Assembly: GCA_030374765.1 (NCBI GenBank)
Contig: JARGXX010000010.1
Location: forward strand, 620,001-684,000
Reading direction: 5' to 3'
From: Agarophyton chilense
Taxonomy: Eukaryota > Rhodophyta > Florideophyceae > Gracilariales > Gracilariaceae
DNA: 64,000 nucleotides
Under the pieces are notes generated by a model that made no database searches, was not told the origin of the DNA, and was given only the letters and a program-made list of their open reading frames with translations. Below, one piece after another: positions 1 through 10,183 of this stretch. The position numbers and the translations under genes are program-made. Position 1 is the stretch's first letter. Each line of letters opens with the position of its first letter.

Positions 1-48
1 TAACGCCTGGAGGCGGCAGTTCATCCGCAGACTGCTGCTAAACCAGTC

Positions 49-1390
49 GTGCTGGAAGAGGAAGGAGCTCCTTTGAAGGAAGCTGGTTCGAAGAAGTCAA
101 AGTCGCGACGTAAGAAGCGGAAGTCCGCACGTGATTCGAGTGATGAATCTTCAAGTACGAAGGGTTTCAGTTCCAGTACTGAAAGTTCTGATGATTCAGA
201 TACGTCAGATGACAAAGACAATGATGATGGTCATCGAAGGTCCTGATCTCGGAAAAAGAACACGTCTTCGTGGTTAATGAGATAAAAGGCTCACCTTACA
301 GAGGATTGAAGGTGCTCCCGTGCACGAATCCGCTTTATCGGAAGGTTTTGAATCACAGGTACTACCGTCTGAAGGTGAAGAGCAAGAAGCGATCAGGACG
401 CGAAACTGCGAAGGTGAAGGATCACATCAAAAGATTGAAGATCGCCCTTAATGACCTAATATTTGATGGGAAAACCCCCATTCTCGTTATCGAGTTTCTC
501 ACTCGATTCGTTGCCGAAGCAGACACTCCAGAGATGAGTGAACCACAGTCATTTCTATCTTTACCACACTTCCTGAAGCGTTTTGCTTTAGAGCAATATC
601 GTTCGGTATGCCGATCATTGACAGCCGATGAAGATGGCGTTACCTCATGGCCAGAGGCGGTGCAGTATTTGCTGCGCAGTGACGCGACTTCAAACTTGAT
701 ACGTCAGGCGATCCTGGACCTAAGGGATGCGACCCAAAAGCATGAAGAGGGCGAAACTGAGTACAGATCAACGCTTAACAAAGCTTCAGTCCGCTGTGGA
801 AACGTCCACTCGACGGAGGACAAGATTACCTTGTACATCGACGGGCTGGACCCGAGCATCAAGTCGTTGGTAGCTCGATATCGAGAGAAGCATGAAAGAG
901 TCTCCTTTTTGGAGTTAGTTCAGTTTGAGAAAGCTGAAGGAGACGCGTCCAGAGCGCATGGTAGCCCCCGTCGTTCAGTGGCTTTTGGAACAACAAGGGG
1001 TAAGGAGAAGATCTCCGCCAGAGTTAATCAGCGCTGCAAACTGCTCCATCTGTAATCTTCAGTGCACTCACGAGACTCGTCGTTGGCACCCAAAGGGAGT
1101 GACTCGCATGAGGAGGCGGTCCATTTAATGGAATACAAGAACTCTTCTGTACCTACAGTGGATCTCCCACACTCGGAGTCTCAGGACGAGGAAGCCCTAA
1201 TGGCTATGGAGGGCCGTCGTCCTATGTACCGTCCCTACACGGCGCCTCCACAAGGAGTTTTTAAGAACGGGAAACCCAAATGGGTGGATACTCGGACGGC
1301 ATACCGTTCACAACCTATGTTGACCAACCGTCGTGAAGGTTTGATATGTTATTCATGTTATAGAAAACACCATTTGAGTGCAGAATGAAC
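49..1390 (+). pseudogene. Gag region of Gypsy element A
   Basis: The first part is a very basic and serine-rich tract (KKSKSRRKKRKSARDSS near 100-150). It is followed by an alpha-helical capsid-like region (about 270-950) with the YRSTLNKA...GNVHS...LYIDGLDPSI pattern typical of Gypsy gag. A zinc knuckle of the C-x2-C-x4-H-x4-C type (CYSC...H...C) lies at about 1345-1388. Gag forms the intracellular particle that packages the element RNA. It belongs to a fossil element and is not intact as it stands. Its start upstream of position 49 cannot be checked because the window begins there. Confidence 0.7.
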
Positions 1391-1852
1391 GCCTGCTGCA
1401 AATGATCTGAGTCGTATCATGACGAATTATGAAGCACTCTCAGAAGAGGAAAGGAGCAGCGTACCGGAGGGCATGTATTGGAAAGCCAAAAGTTAGTTTT
1501 CTCAGACACCAATGCGCCGGACGGACAAGCCGGTTGCTCAGAATGCTGAAGTGTTACAACCCGGAACCCCGGTAGGAAGAGGCGCCTTTGAGGCGAATAA
1601 GCCGGTGCAACCGGAAAACTAAGTGAGGGAGCCCCTAAGGGGTCGGCACTAGTCAATGCCGTAGTGCTGACCAGGGAGAGCTCGCCTCCCTGCTCCCGCG
1701 CTTGGAAGCCCAAGATTCTCTTGAGGCCTCAGAAATTTCCGCCGTACGAAATCAATCCGCCAGACGGAAAGCGAGTACAGTTGGACTGTGAGATACATCG
1801 TCCTTGGAGACGTTATACTTGTCCGTCAAAACGGGAAAGTTAACTCAGGCTA

Positions 1853-4800
1853 GTGTCTAAAAGAAACTATAAGGTCTATGCCGACATCGGCTTTGACAGG
1901 AATTTGATATCTCGTCGATTGACTATCCTGGACACAGATGCTAGTCTGAACTTTATACGGGAATCGGAGCTCGCTCCTGCTGACTTAGAATGTATTCGAT
2001 ACGGTCCTTTACCGGACATCCGGGATGCCAACAAAAATGCTGTGAAGAAACTGGGAACAGTTTGACTCGTGGTGCGTTTGGGACACTTTGTAGTCCTAGT
2101 CGACGTCATCGTCTGTAAGACGTTAGCTGCACCAGTGGTACTGGGATGTGATTATTGCGACACGTTTGTAGAAGCCATTAGCCCGCGAAGAAAACTAGTG
2201 GAACTAGATGGTGGATCAACGGTACCAATTGTTCGCAAGCCAGTGCGTCGTTGCACTGAAGCACCTCCATTTTCACCATCCATGGAATACGGTAAATCCC
2301 GAAGACGTGTCTCGCCGAGGATTCGAGTAGCGAAGAGTGCCATGCTGAAGGCGCAAACCCCAACTTGGGTTCAAGTAAGAACAGAACGACACGGACTCGT
2401 GGTAATTCAACCGAATGCTCGGATGTACGAATCCCGTGGATTGCTAGTCGCTAACATTGTTCGGATTGATCCTGGTAGCCCTTTTTGGATACTAGTGAGT
2501 AACTTCACCGATAACGATTATCAGATACCGAAGAATCAGGTTGTTGCAACAGCTTTGCCTCATCCTACAGTGGTGGTCCCTACTCATATTTCTACTGCAG
2601 AAGTATTGGGATTAACCCATGTCGGTGACACAGACGAAGAACTGCAAACTCCGTCTGGAGATCAATTGCAAACGGCAAAAGATCCAGAGAGCCTGGTCGA
2701 TGAGCTAGACTTAGCACATGTGTCGGAACACTACAGAACGAAGATCAGGTCTATGCTGAAGAAGTATACATCCATGTAGAGTGGAAAACTAGGAGAGATC
2801 TCCGCAACGGAACACCACATTTATTTGGTCCCAAGGTCACGACCCCATCTCCCAACCACCCTACAGAGCGGAACCGCGATCTCGCCAAATCGAGGAGGAG
2901 AATGGCAGCAAAATGCTGGAAGAAGGAGTAATCGAAGCAGCTCAATCTGCTTGGGCCTCACCAGTGGTGCTGGTTCAAAAACCTGATGGTTCTTTACGAT
3001 TCTGTATCGACTATCGAAAACTGAACGCAATTACAGTTCGAGATACATACCCGTTGCCTCGAATGGACGAATGTATTGACAGCTTAGGAGAAGCAAACGT
3101 GTTCACCACATTGGACGCCAACTCTGGCAATTGGCAGGTGCCTGTAGCGAAAGAAGACCAAGATAAAACCGCATTAGCGTGTCACGCCGGTCTCTATCGT
3201 TTCAAAAGGATGCCCTTTGGCTTAACGAATGCACCGGCTACTTTCCAGCGTACTCTGGACATCTTGCTCTCAAGATACAAGTGGAAGTCTTTTTTAGTCT
3301 AGTTGGACGATGTGATCATCTTTTCCCAGGATGTGGAAAGCCATTTACGGCATGTCCAGGAGATCCTCAAAGCACTACAGAGCGCAGGTATCACCTTGAA
3401 GTTCAAAAAATGCGAATGGTTCGCTGGCACCGTCCGGTACTTAGGACATGTGACCAAGCCGGGACAGCTTACCATTCAAGAGGCACAAACAGCAGCTCTC
3501 CGCGAAGTACCACCTCCGTCGACACAGAATCAATTGCGTTCTTTCCTCGGCTTGTGCAATGTCTACCGACGATTCGTGCCGCGATAATCGCATATAGCGG
3601 CACCGCTCAACGCAAAGCTGCGTAAAGGACAACCAGTACAGCTGGAACAATTCAGACAAGTTGAAGCGGAAGCGTTCGACACGCTGAAGACAAAGATTAT
3701 TACAGCCCCAGTCTTGGCGCTGCCCATCCCCAACCTGCTATACTCAGTGGATACCGACTCTAGCGAGTATCAAGTAGGGTGTGCCCTTTTTCAAACACAC
3801 CCTGATGGTGAACGCCAACCCATTGGTTACTGGACAAGATCTCTGAACGCAGCTGAGAAGAAGTATTCAGTTTCAGAAAAGGAATGCATTGCAGTCGTTT
3901 GGGCTCTAACCACATTGCGACCGTATTTCCAAGAAGAACGTTTTACCATCAACACGGATCATTCGTCTCTACGATGGTTACTGTCCATTTCAGACCCGTC
4001 TGGTCGTCTCACACGATGGCGCTTACGCCTTTCTGAATTCGATTTCGAAGTGAAGTATAAGAAAGGATTGGCCAATGTCCAGGCTGACGCGCTATCGCGA
4101 CTCAAAACACTGGGCGAAACCCAAGGCGAAATCGATGAAGAGATACCTTGCTTCTACATGGAGACCCATTCACCATCTTTTGAAGAAGAGGAACAAGAGA
4201 CCCTTGATCATTATTCGGATGCAGACCCGTTCCTTGCATTAGCAAACACTGACCCTTCAGTTCAACTCGAGCGAATCTCGTGCACTGAGCTCCTCAATGA
4301 ACAACACGCCGATACGTCTTGTGCGTCGATACGCTCTCGTCTTAACGGGGGGCAGGAGCTCCCCTTTTCACTCGATTCACGAGGAATACTGTTAAGACAT
4401 GTCGAAAAGCATTATCAAATCGTGGTTCCACACGTCTTGAAGAGTCGAGTACTCCATCTGGCACACTACTGCAGGCTTTCTGGTCATCCAGGAGGAACGA
4501 AGTTGTTCATGACTCTAAGAAGAGATTTTTACTGGCCTACTTTGGCAATGGACTGCCATGCTACAGTGAGGTTGTGTACAACATGTGCGAAGAATCGCGT
4601 GAAGCTTCACAGGAAGCGGAAACCGATGACGTTATTCCAGGCGAAAGCGCCTTTACAATACGGCAGTATCGACAGCCTAGGGGAATTGATTCGCCAAAGG
4701 CGAGGGTATCTCTACCTATTGGTAATCACAGACCGCTTCTCGAAGCTAGTGCGGACTGTGCCGCTGAAGCGGATAACCGCAACCGTATTCGCACAGGCGT

Positions 4801-5760
4801 TTATCAAACACTGGGTATTATATACGGACCACCAGAAGTTCTGTTATCAGATAATGGGAAGCAATTCGTTGCGAAGTTCTTTCAGAATATTTGCCGCATT
4901 ATGGGCATTCGAAACGTGTTTACCACGACCTATCATCCGCAATGCAACGCTCGGGTGGGGCGTTTCAACCGCATGCTTATAGCAGCATTACGACACTACA
5001 TCGCGGACCCCCCGAAAGAATGGGACATGTTTACAGAAATGGAACCTGAAAGCATAAAAGATGTTTTGGACTTTGGCCCCAAGGACTTGGAAACGATTGC
5101 ACGCGAAAACGCGCCGTTGCCGCTTCAGGCTGAACCGTCAGGTGAAGCGCCACTCGCTGTTCCGCCGATATTGGCTCCCATCCCTCTTTGGCAGGAAGAA
5201 GAAGAGTTATCGCCTCCTGTCGTGGTGCAAGTATCATGGTCCACCGAACAGCGGTCAGAATCGGATAAACCGAAGGAAGTTCATCCACGAATGGAATTGA
5301 GACGTAGCAAGAAGTACGCTTCTATGCAACCTGGAAAACAGGATAGCTCTTTATCTGAGAAAGGTTCTCAAGGAATGAGTACAATGTCCCTGAGGGCAGA
5401 ACGACAGTTAGTCGACGAGCGAACGCTTAGCGATGCTGAGATTGCTAACACAGAGACGCTTGGGTCAGCCCTAAGGCATTTCAAACCTGTTAACACGAGT
5501 CTCGCGCCAACAGCGAAAGCATTGAGTAACGCCGAGGAATATGTCATGGATCGCATATGTGAACATGGCGAGCATGAAGATACTAGAGAATTACTGTATC
5601 GAGTCTGTTGGTACGGTTTTCCTCCGGAAGCGGATACGTGGGAACCTATAGCTGATATCCCCCGTTCGCAACTCGTGCAATATTATCGATGCATGCGACT
5701 ACCACTTTCCAGGGAGATCGACTCCTCGATAGTCGGGCCCATGGGCACATCCCATTTCTA
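1853..5760 (+). pseudogene. Pol region of Gypsy element A: protease, RT, RNase H, integrase, chromodomain
   Basis: An aspartic protease core (LDTDAS, about 1940) is followed by reverse transcriptase (about 2910-3590; FCIDYRKLN, TLDAN, LDDVIIFS, FLGLCNVYRRF). RNase H follows (about 3714-4110; YSVDTDSSEYQVG, ATTLRPY, NTDHSSLRWL). Integrase comes next (about 4430-5030), with an HHCC zinc finger (H-x-SGHPG ... CTTCAKN), the DRFSKL strand, LLSDNGKQF and a degenerate HPQ..A motif. A chromodomain closes the region (about 5540-5710; ILYRVCWYGF-like core, DTWEPI). RT copies RNA into DNA, integrase inserts it, and chromodomains steer insertion to particular chromatin. These are family functions; this copy is a fossil with several breaks. 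Confidence 0.85.
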
Positions 5761-5767
5761 AGTATGG

Positions 5768-5995
5768 GCTACAAAGGAAGTAAAAACTCGAAAGGCGAGA
5801 AGAAAACAAGAAATCATGAAGAGGAAACGTGAAGACACGCAAGCAAAGGACATTTACTGATTATCACCTATGACAAACTCCAGAAGCGCGAAGAAGGATT
5901 GAAGAACTTGAGATGCGAGAAGAAGAAGTGAAGAACTCGAGAGGCAAGAAGAGATGAAGACTAGAAGATAAGAAGGGAACGTGAAGACTCGAAAT
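5768..5995 (+). repeat. Purine-rich spacer between convergent genes of element A
   Basis: Almost uninterrupted purine-rich sequence on the pol-sense strand, built from loosely repeated GAAGA/CTCGA words such as GAAGAACTCGAGAGGCAAGA. It separates the pol stop from the end of the antisense gene. Element B has a comparable tract in the same position and sense (about 56505-56625, pyrimidine-rich on the + strand). It could be a secondary polypurine tract for plus-strand priming or a shared termination zone. That role is inference. Confidence 0.5.
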
Positions 5996-6004
5996 CACCG
6001 GAGT

Positions 6005-6010
6005 TTTATT
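6005..6010 (-). terminator. Poly(A) signal AATAAA for the antisense gene of element A
   Basis: AATAAA read on the - strand, about 53 bases after the stop of the antisense gene. Its placement suits an independent antisense transcript ending before the pol stop. The equivalent gene in element B also has AATAAA soon after its stop. Confidence 0.45.
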
Positions 6011-6062
6011 GGTATCAAGATACCACCGCAAGGGTGTTGACTAGAAGTCTTTTTTAGGATCA

Positions 6063-7745
6063 TCAAAGAGACGTGCGAGCACGCAAGTTCCCAAGAAGCT
6101 GTGCGCTGTCACCCTCATTTTGGTTCACGGGAAAGCCCGCATCTAAGAGAAACTGCCTCAGCGGATCCAAGCCTGGATCTTCGACCGGCATTGCACATGG
6201 TTGTTGGGTAAACCCATAAAAGTTCTCTTGAGCAACTCCCGCCGCTGCAGATTGATCGGCGGAAGTCGCTACGCCTGCCAGCTCTGGCTCGTCCTCGTAT
6301 CCGAGTTCAGCCTCAGCTCCCGGCGCTTCCTCATACGGTTCCTCTCCGTTCTCGGATGGAGTAGCATCATACACGTATCCAGTAAGCTGGTTCGGTGGCA
6401 TGTCACGCGGGTTCTCCCGAAAAAAGCGAGCCTGCTCGGAAGTGATCAACTGGCACGTCCAGGGGTCGTACCAAACGAAATCTCCAGCACTTTCTGTTGG
6501 TTTAGGAGAATGGTCGTAGTGTCTTGCACAGGTTCCGCGACCGGATTGATCAGCTGGCACTCCAGACCAATCGTCAGTGTCGATCAAATCCACAAGATCG
6601 AGGAAGTCGGCATGGTTCGCACGGGATCCCAGGACAAGGGAAAGATCGAGTTCTCTCGCAGACTTTCGCGCTGTGGGCGACATGTACCAAACTCTAAAAG
6701 TATCATAAGCATCCCACAGTAAAAACACGGCCATCTTGGCGATAAACTCGGTATAAAACACCGTCCAATATCCCGAGAACGGGTCGTTAACCAACGCGGA
6801 CCCGATGTAGGAGATCGCCGGTAGGAGCTCCACAGGGCAACCACGAGGACTCTCGATCGCCGCCCGATGCTCCGGAATACCGATGTAGCCCCTGAAGCGC
6901 GCGTTCTACCGAATGCCGTCGATCTCGATCATTTGATACGGCACCAAATAGCCCGAGTGTGATCGAGTACGACGTTCCCAACGGGGATAATCCCAATAGG
7001 GAATGTCACGCTTTCGAGGAAAGCGGAACTCCGCGCGGAGAAGAGGTTGCTGAAAGCAGAGAGCTGCATCACGCACACCGCGCACACCGCGCCAACCGCT
7101 AACATCGACTTCAACGAGTGTCTCGATATATGAGTAACCTCCACCGTCGGTACGGGCTTTCCAGGTATCTAGTTCCCAGTCCTGCGGGAGGAGAACCGTA
7201 CTGATGAATCGGTGAAGACGCTGGTAAATCAGCTTGGTGAACCGCGTACGGGCTTCGGACAAGGTTTCAGTTGAATATCTTGCAATCGCGTTGTCTGACA
7301 AAGCAATATGGCTCGCTCAGTCGTCGCTATAAATCGGGTGTTCCGGAATACCGTCAAGGAAGTACCCACCGTGTACATACTGTTGTATCAACGCGTCATC
7401 GCGGATAGAAACTGGATCCAACCAGGGCGCTTGCGCGAAAAGTTCAACGTTGTCGAGAGGATCTCGTCCATAGAAATCCGCAGGGTGCGGGTAGCTCCGC
7501 TGAGAACGACGAGAAGGAGCTCGAATCACACCAGCAGAGGCGACGTAAGCCGCGTTTGGCATCAGAGCCAAGGTTGGCTGAGGTGACGGTACCGACTGGA
7601 ATCCGGTGTACAGTGTGGGTAACGAACGGTATGGACCGAGTTGAGCAGTAGGCTGCGACGCATAACCAGCAGTGTTGGACGGAGCCCCAGAAGACACAAA
7701 CTCAGAGGAGGGCTGAAACGGGTTGAACCCGGCGTTCGGATCCAT
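6063..7745 (-). pseudogene. Antisense accessory gene of Gypsy element A (unknown protein, about 560 residues)
   Basis: I do not recognise the protein. I chose the ATG at 7745 because element B's homologue starts with the same CTCGCGATG context. The N-terminus is Pro/Ser-rich and low in complexity. Conserved blocks follow, in order: ADFYGRDP...FAQAPW, DDALIQQYV...DGIPEHP, KRDIPYWDYPRWERRTRS, GYLVPYQM, ESPRGCPVELLP, NDPFSGYW, a hydrophobic MAVFLLWDAYDTFRVWYM segment, LDLSLVLGSRANHADFLDLV, DFVWYDPWT and a C-terminal LRQFLLDAGFP. The hydrophobic segment could touch a membrane or form a core helix. The gene is convergent with pol and ends about 300 bases from it. Similarity to B is at protein level with many synonymous differences, so it was functional in the ancestor. 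An envelope-like role cannot be excluded, but I see no signal peptide or clear fusion peptide. Confidence 0.7.
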
Positions 7746-8806
7746 CGCGAGAGATCGAGCTGAAGAGCGGTGAGGAACAGAATGCTGTTGAGAACTGTAA
7801 GAGTTGGTCAGGCAGCGAGGAATTCGTGATGACAATGAGTACCCGGAACACCGCTCTGACTGCGTATAAACGCTTCTTGCATCCCCCATGGTTCGCCCTT
7901 AACGAAGGGGCATGTTGTATTCTACTATGTCGGGGAATCCGATAGGTTGGTTTTTCGCGAAGTCGCGGTTGGAACTCATAAGTGAGTGATATCATCAGCA
8001 TTGTGATATGAAACGGCATCCCGCATAGGATGCCTAGAGCCAGAATTTCTTAGTGAAACACGTGGCGTCATGGGTCGAGTGGCATACCACGGCGCATGTA
8101 GTGGCGATCCACGTGGTTGGTTCTACTACCCTTTGTAGCTAGACGTCCATTAGGGACCATACCTATACAGTGGTTTGGCTAAGTGGCTGACAACTGGGTA
8201 TTATTTATATATTTATTTGGGCACTCACCCTGGTACACAGTATATTGGTACCAGAGGTGAGCGCCGACTCCAAGTAAAGGAGACAACATGGGCATCATGA
8301 CTATTCTGTTCCTCGCTTAGGATTTCTTATCCGGAGATCCGGACGAGCTATAATAGATAATCAGCCCCCAACCACTTCACGAGCCGTCTCGTACCTACGC
8401 CGCATCAACGTTTTACAGTTGCACTTTTCACCCTCGCTGGCGAGTAGTGGCCTTACACCCCACTTCCAGCTCGCTGGTGTTGTAGCTCTACCACCCGTTT
8501 TTCTTCGCCGCAAGTGACCCATCGGCAGTCCGAACGCTCTTGCAGGTGTCTGGTCTCTCCGTTAGAGCGGATAATACAAGTTTCAATGGGTGCGAAAGCG
8601 GGGGGGGGGGGGTGTCGTCGCAAGAGATGTTTGGTGGCGTTAGACGCCCGTTCGCGGTTTTAGGAGATGTCTCTCGTTAGCAGAGACGCTAGATAGGCTG
8701 AAGATGAGAGTTGGAGGTTTCAAAAACCGTAGAACGGACGACGACGTGGATCAGTTAAAGATTCTTCCTAGTTCTTCCAAGTTGTCAAAGTTGCCGAACG
8801 CTCGGA

Positions 8807-8849
8807 GGCCACTTTTTGACATTGTCGACCGACAATGTCAAAACTGGCC
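8807..8849. repeat. Palindrome 1 (TTTTGACATTGTCG / CGACAATGTCAAAA)
   Basis: Imperfect 43-bp inverted repeat with GGCC at both ends and a CGACCG centre. The arms read GGCCA-TTTTTGACATTGTCG on each strand with one or two mismatches. The sequence just to its right ends in CCAGAAACT, which also follows palindrome 3, so the two form a direct repeat of roughly 75 bp. Confidence 0.75.
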
Positions 8850-9570
8850 CCGAGGCGAAGCTGGAGCCACCCAGAAACTTGCATATATCAATATATCTAA
8901 CCCAGGTAGGGGAAGCATCGCCATTCTTTTCCTAAATGAATATTGTTGGCCAGTGAATTGAGCCCCCGCAGTGGCATGGCCCAAGAATGGCGAGAGTTCA
9001 CAACTCCAGAAACTAGAAGGTGCTCAAACCACTAGGCCTGCTAGCATGGCAGCAATCTACTCGCAAATGAGGATGATTTGATGGTAATTAACAACATCTT
9101 GAAGCCCTTAAACCCGCTTCGTTCGTCTTAAAATCCGTCGAAACCTCCCCGTCCGGTACCACTTAGAGAAAGCGTGGCGGATCGTGACGGCTCCTGGGAG
9201 GCTGATGACTGACCAGGTGGTGACTCGTTCTCATTAGCTCGTAAATACGGAAATAAAGACCTAAACTGTGTACGGGGTGTCCTCAGCGTGTAGTGTCAAC
9301 GTATTCCTATTGTAAGGGATTGTCAATATATTTATTGTAATATTCGGTGGTAGTTCTGTTGTCCACACACGTAGTAATTACTACGTAATGTTAGTGAAAG
9401 AGGTGTCTATGTGTACGGTGAATTATACCGTTAGCGTTGTCGTTGTCTATATATATCGTGGTACCGTTTGCTAGTGCTGGATTCGTTTGCCACTTGGCCA
9501 GTGAGCCCGTGGCACCGCTCCCCCCTGCACGCAACTGATATTTGCCGGGCGGGCACAGCTGCGCCTCCAG

Positions 9571-9612
9571 ACCAAGTTTGAAATTGTCGGTCGACAATGT
9601 GAAAAAGTGGCT
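9571..9612. repeat. Palindrome 2, same family
   Basis: A 42-bp imperfect palindrome (TTTGAAATTGTCGG / TCGACAATGTGAAAA) related to palindromes 1 and 3. It lies only 31 bases before palindrome 3. Confidence 0.7.
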
Positions 9613-9643
9613 CCCTAAAATTATCCAAAAATCAACATTAAGA

Positions 9644-9689
9644 GGGCCATTTTTTGACATTGTCGGTCGCCAATGTCAAAATTGGTCCC
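9644..9689. repeat. Palindrome 3, same family
   Basis: A 46-bp imperfect palindrome (GGGCCA-TTTTTTGACATTGTCGG / CGCCAATGTCAAAA-TTGGTCCC). With palindrome 1 it brackets about 880 bp that could be a small non-autonomous element. Confidence 0.7.
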
Positions 9690-9824
9690 CCCTTGGTTTC
9701 CAGAAACTACGCGGTGGTACCGAGTATTGGAGAGCGTGTGGAAAGTGCGAAGGCAGAGAAAAAGTCCCCGAAGCGAATACAACCTGCTCACGTCCCCCAA
9801 ACAAGTCGAGAAGGCACGAAGCGG

Positions 9825-9834
9825 GCCCTCACGC
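9825..9834. repeat. Left target-site duplication of the MULE (10 bp)
   Basis: GCCCTCACGC here matches GCCTTCACGC at 15238-15247 in 9 of 10 bases, directly outside the two inverted repeats. MULEs normally make 8-11 bp duplications. Confidence 0.75.
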
Positions 9835-10072
9835 GGACTACGGAGAATCTACATGCTGTCGTGAATGTTTGAAAAATGGCGGAGACCCTCACGTAATTCT
9901 GGGCCAGATCCTCACCCCGGTTCACGCGAGGATCCTTAAGATTCTCAGCTCCCACTGGCAAGGTCAGAATCTATCGCGCTTTGTGACACGCTCTGTGACA
10001 GATCCTGCGCTTGTGCTTTCGTTTGAACTAGTCCCTCATCAAGGCACAAGTGTGCAGCAATCAGCTCAGACC
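9835..10072 (+). repeat. Left terminal inverted repeat of the MULE
   Basis: 238 bp matching the reverse complement of 15000-15237 at about 95%. Read outward to inward, it keeps an open frame in both arms (ADYGESTCCRECLKNGG...), which is discussed in the findings. A shorter shared patch (GATCGGATCTGCATTC) reappears about 30 bases further in. Confidence 0.92.
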
Positions 10073-10183
10073 ATCCTCGCTTTTAATCAGACTAGAGTCG
10101 ATCGGATCTGCATTCCAAGATTTCCATTACAAATTGCGCGCGCTTCAACCTCAACACGTTTTCCGTCGGCACTGGTAGGATTC

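Larger units (their letters stand above)
1..7745 (+). mobile_element. Ty3/Gypsy element A (chromodomain type) with antisense gene; left end outside window
   Basis: The order is gag, protease, reverse transcriptase, RNase H, integrase and chromodomain on the + strand, followed by a convergent gene on the - strand. This is the Ty3/Gypsy (Metaviridae) domain order. The left terminal repeat lies before the window. The right end is unresolved: it lies somewhere beyond 7745 and perhaps as far as about 8700, because I found no matching repeat for it. The copy is broken in a handful of places (roughly five) but most domains are still open, so it is moderately young. It belongs to the same family as element B at 54771-60056, with RNase H and integrase about two thirds identical by eye. 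Confidence 0.85.
7746..9824. other. Spacer: probable right end of element A, G-run, and palindrome cluster
   Basis: No gene is supported. 7746-8340 is probably upstream and terminal sequence of element A's antisense gene. It contains a CCACGTGG-type box near 8109 and an AT-rich stretch at 8200-8220. A run of 13 G lies at about 8600-8612. Three related palindromes lie at 8807, 9571 and 9644 and are listed separately. The short reading frames in this stretch show no codon structure or recognisable domain. Confidence 0.5.

Noticed and set aside
7746-8700. Right terminal inverted repeat for element A matching C and D
   Set aside because: A D-arm-like GGGTGGTAGAGC and a CCACGTGG box are present, but I could not align the rest with the 413-bp repeat, so no claim is made.
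8704-8961. 85-residue open frame
   Set aside because: It spans palindrome 1 and has no domain or codon pattern. Chance.
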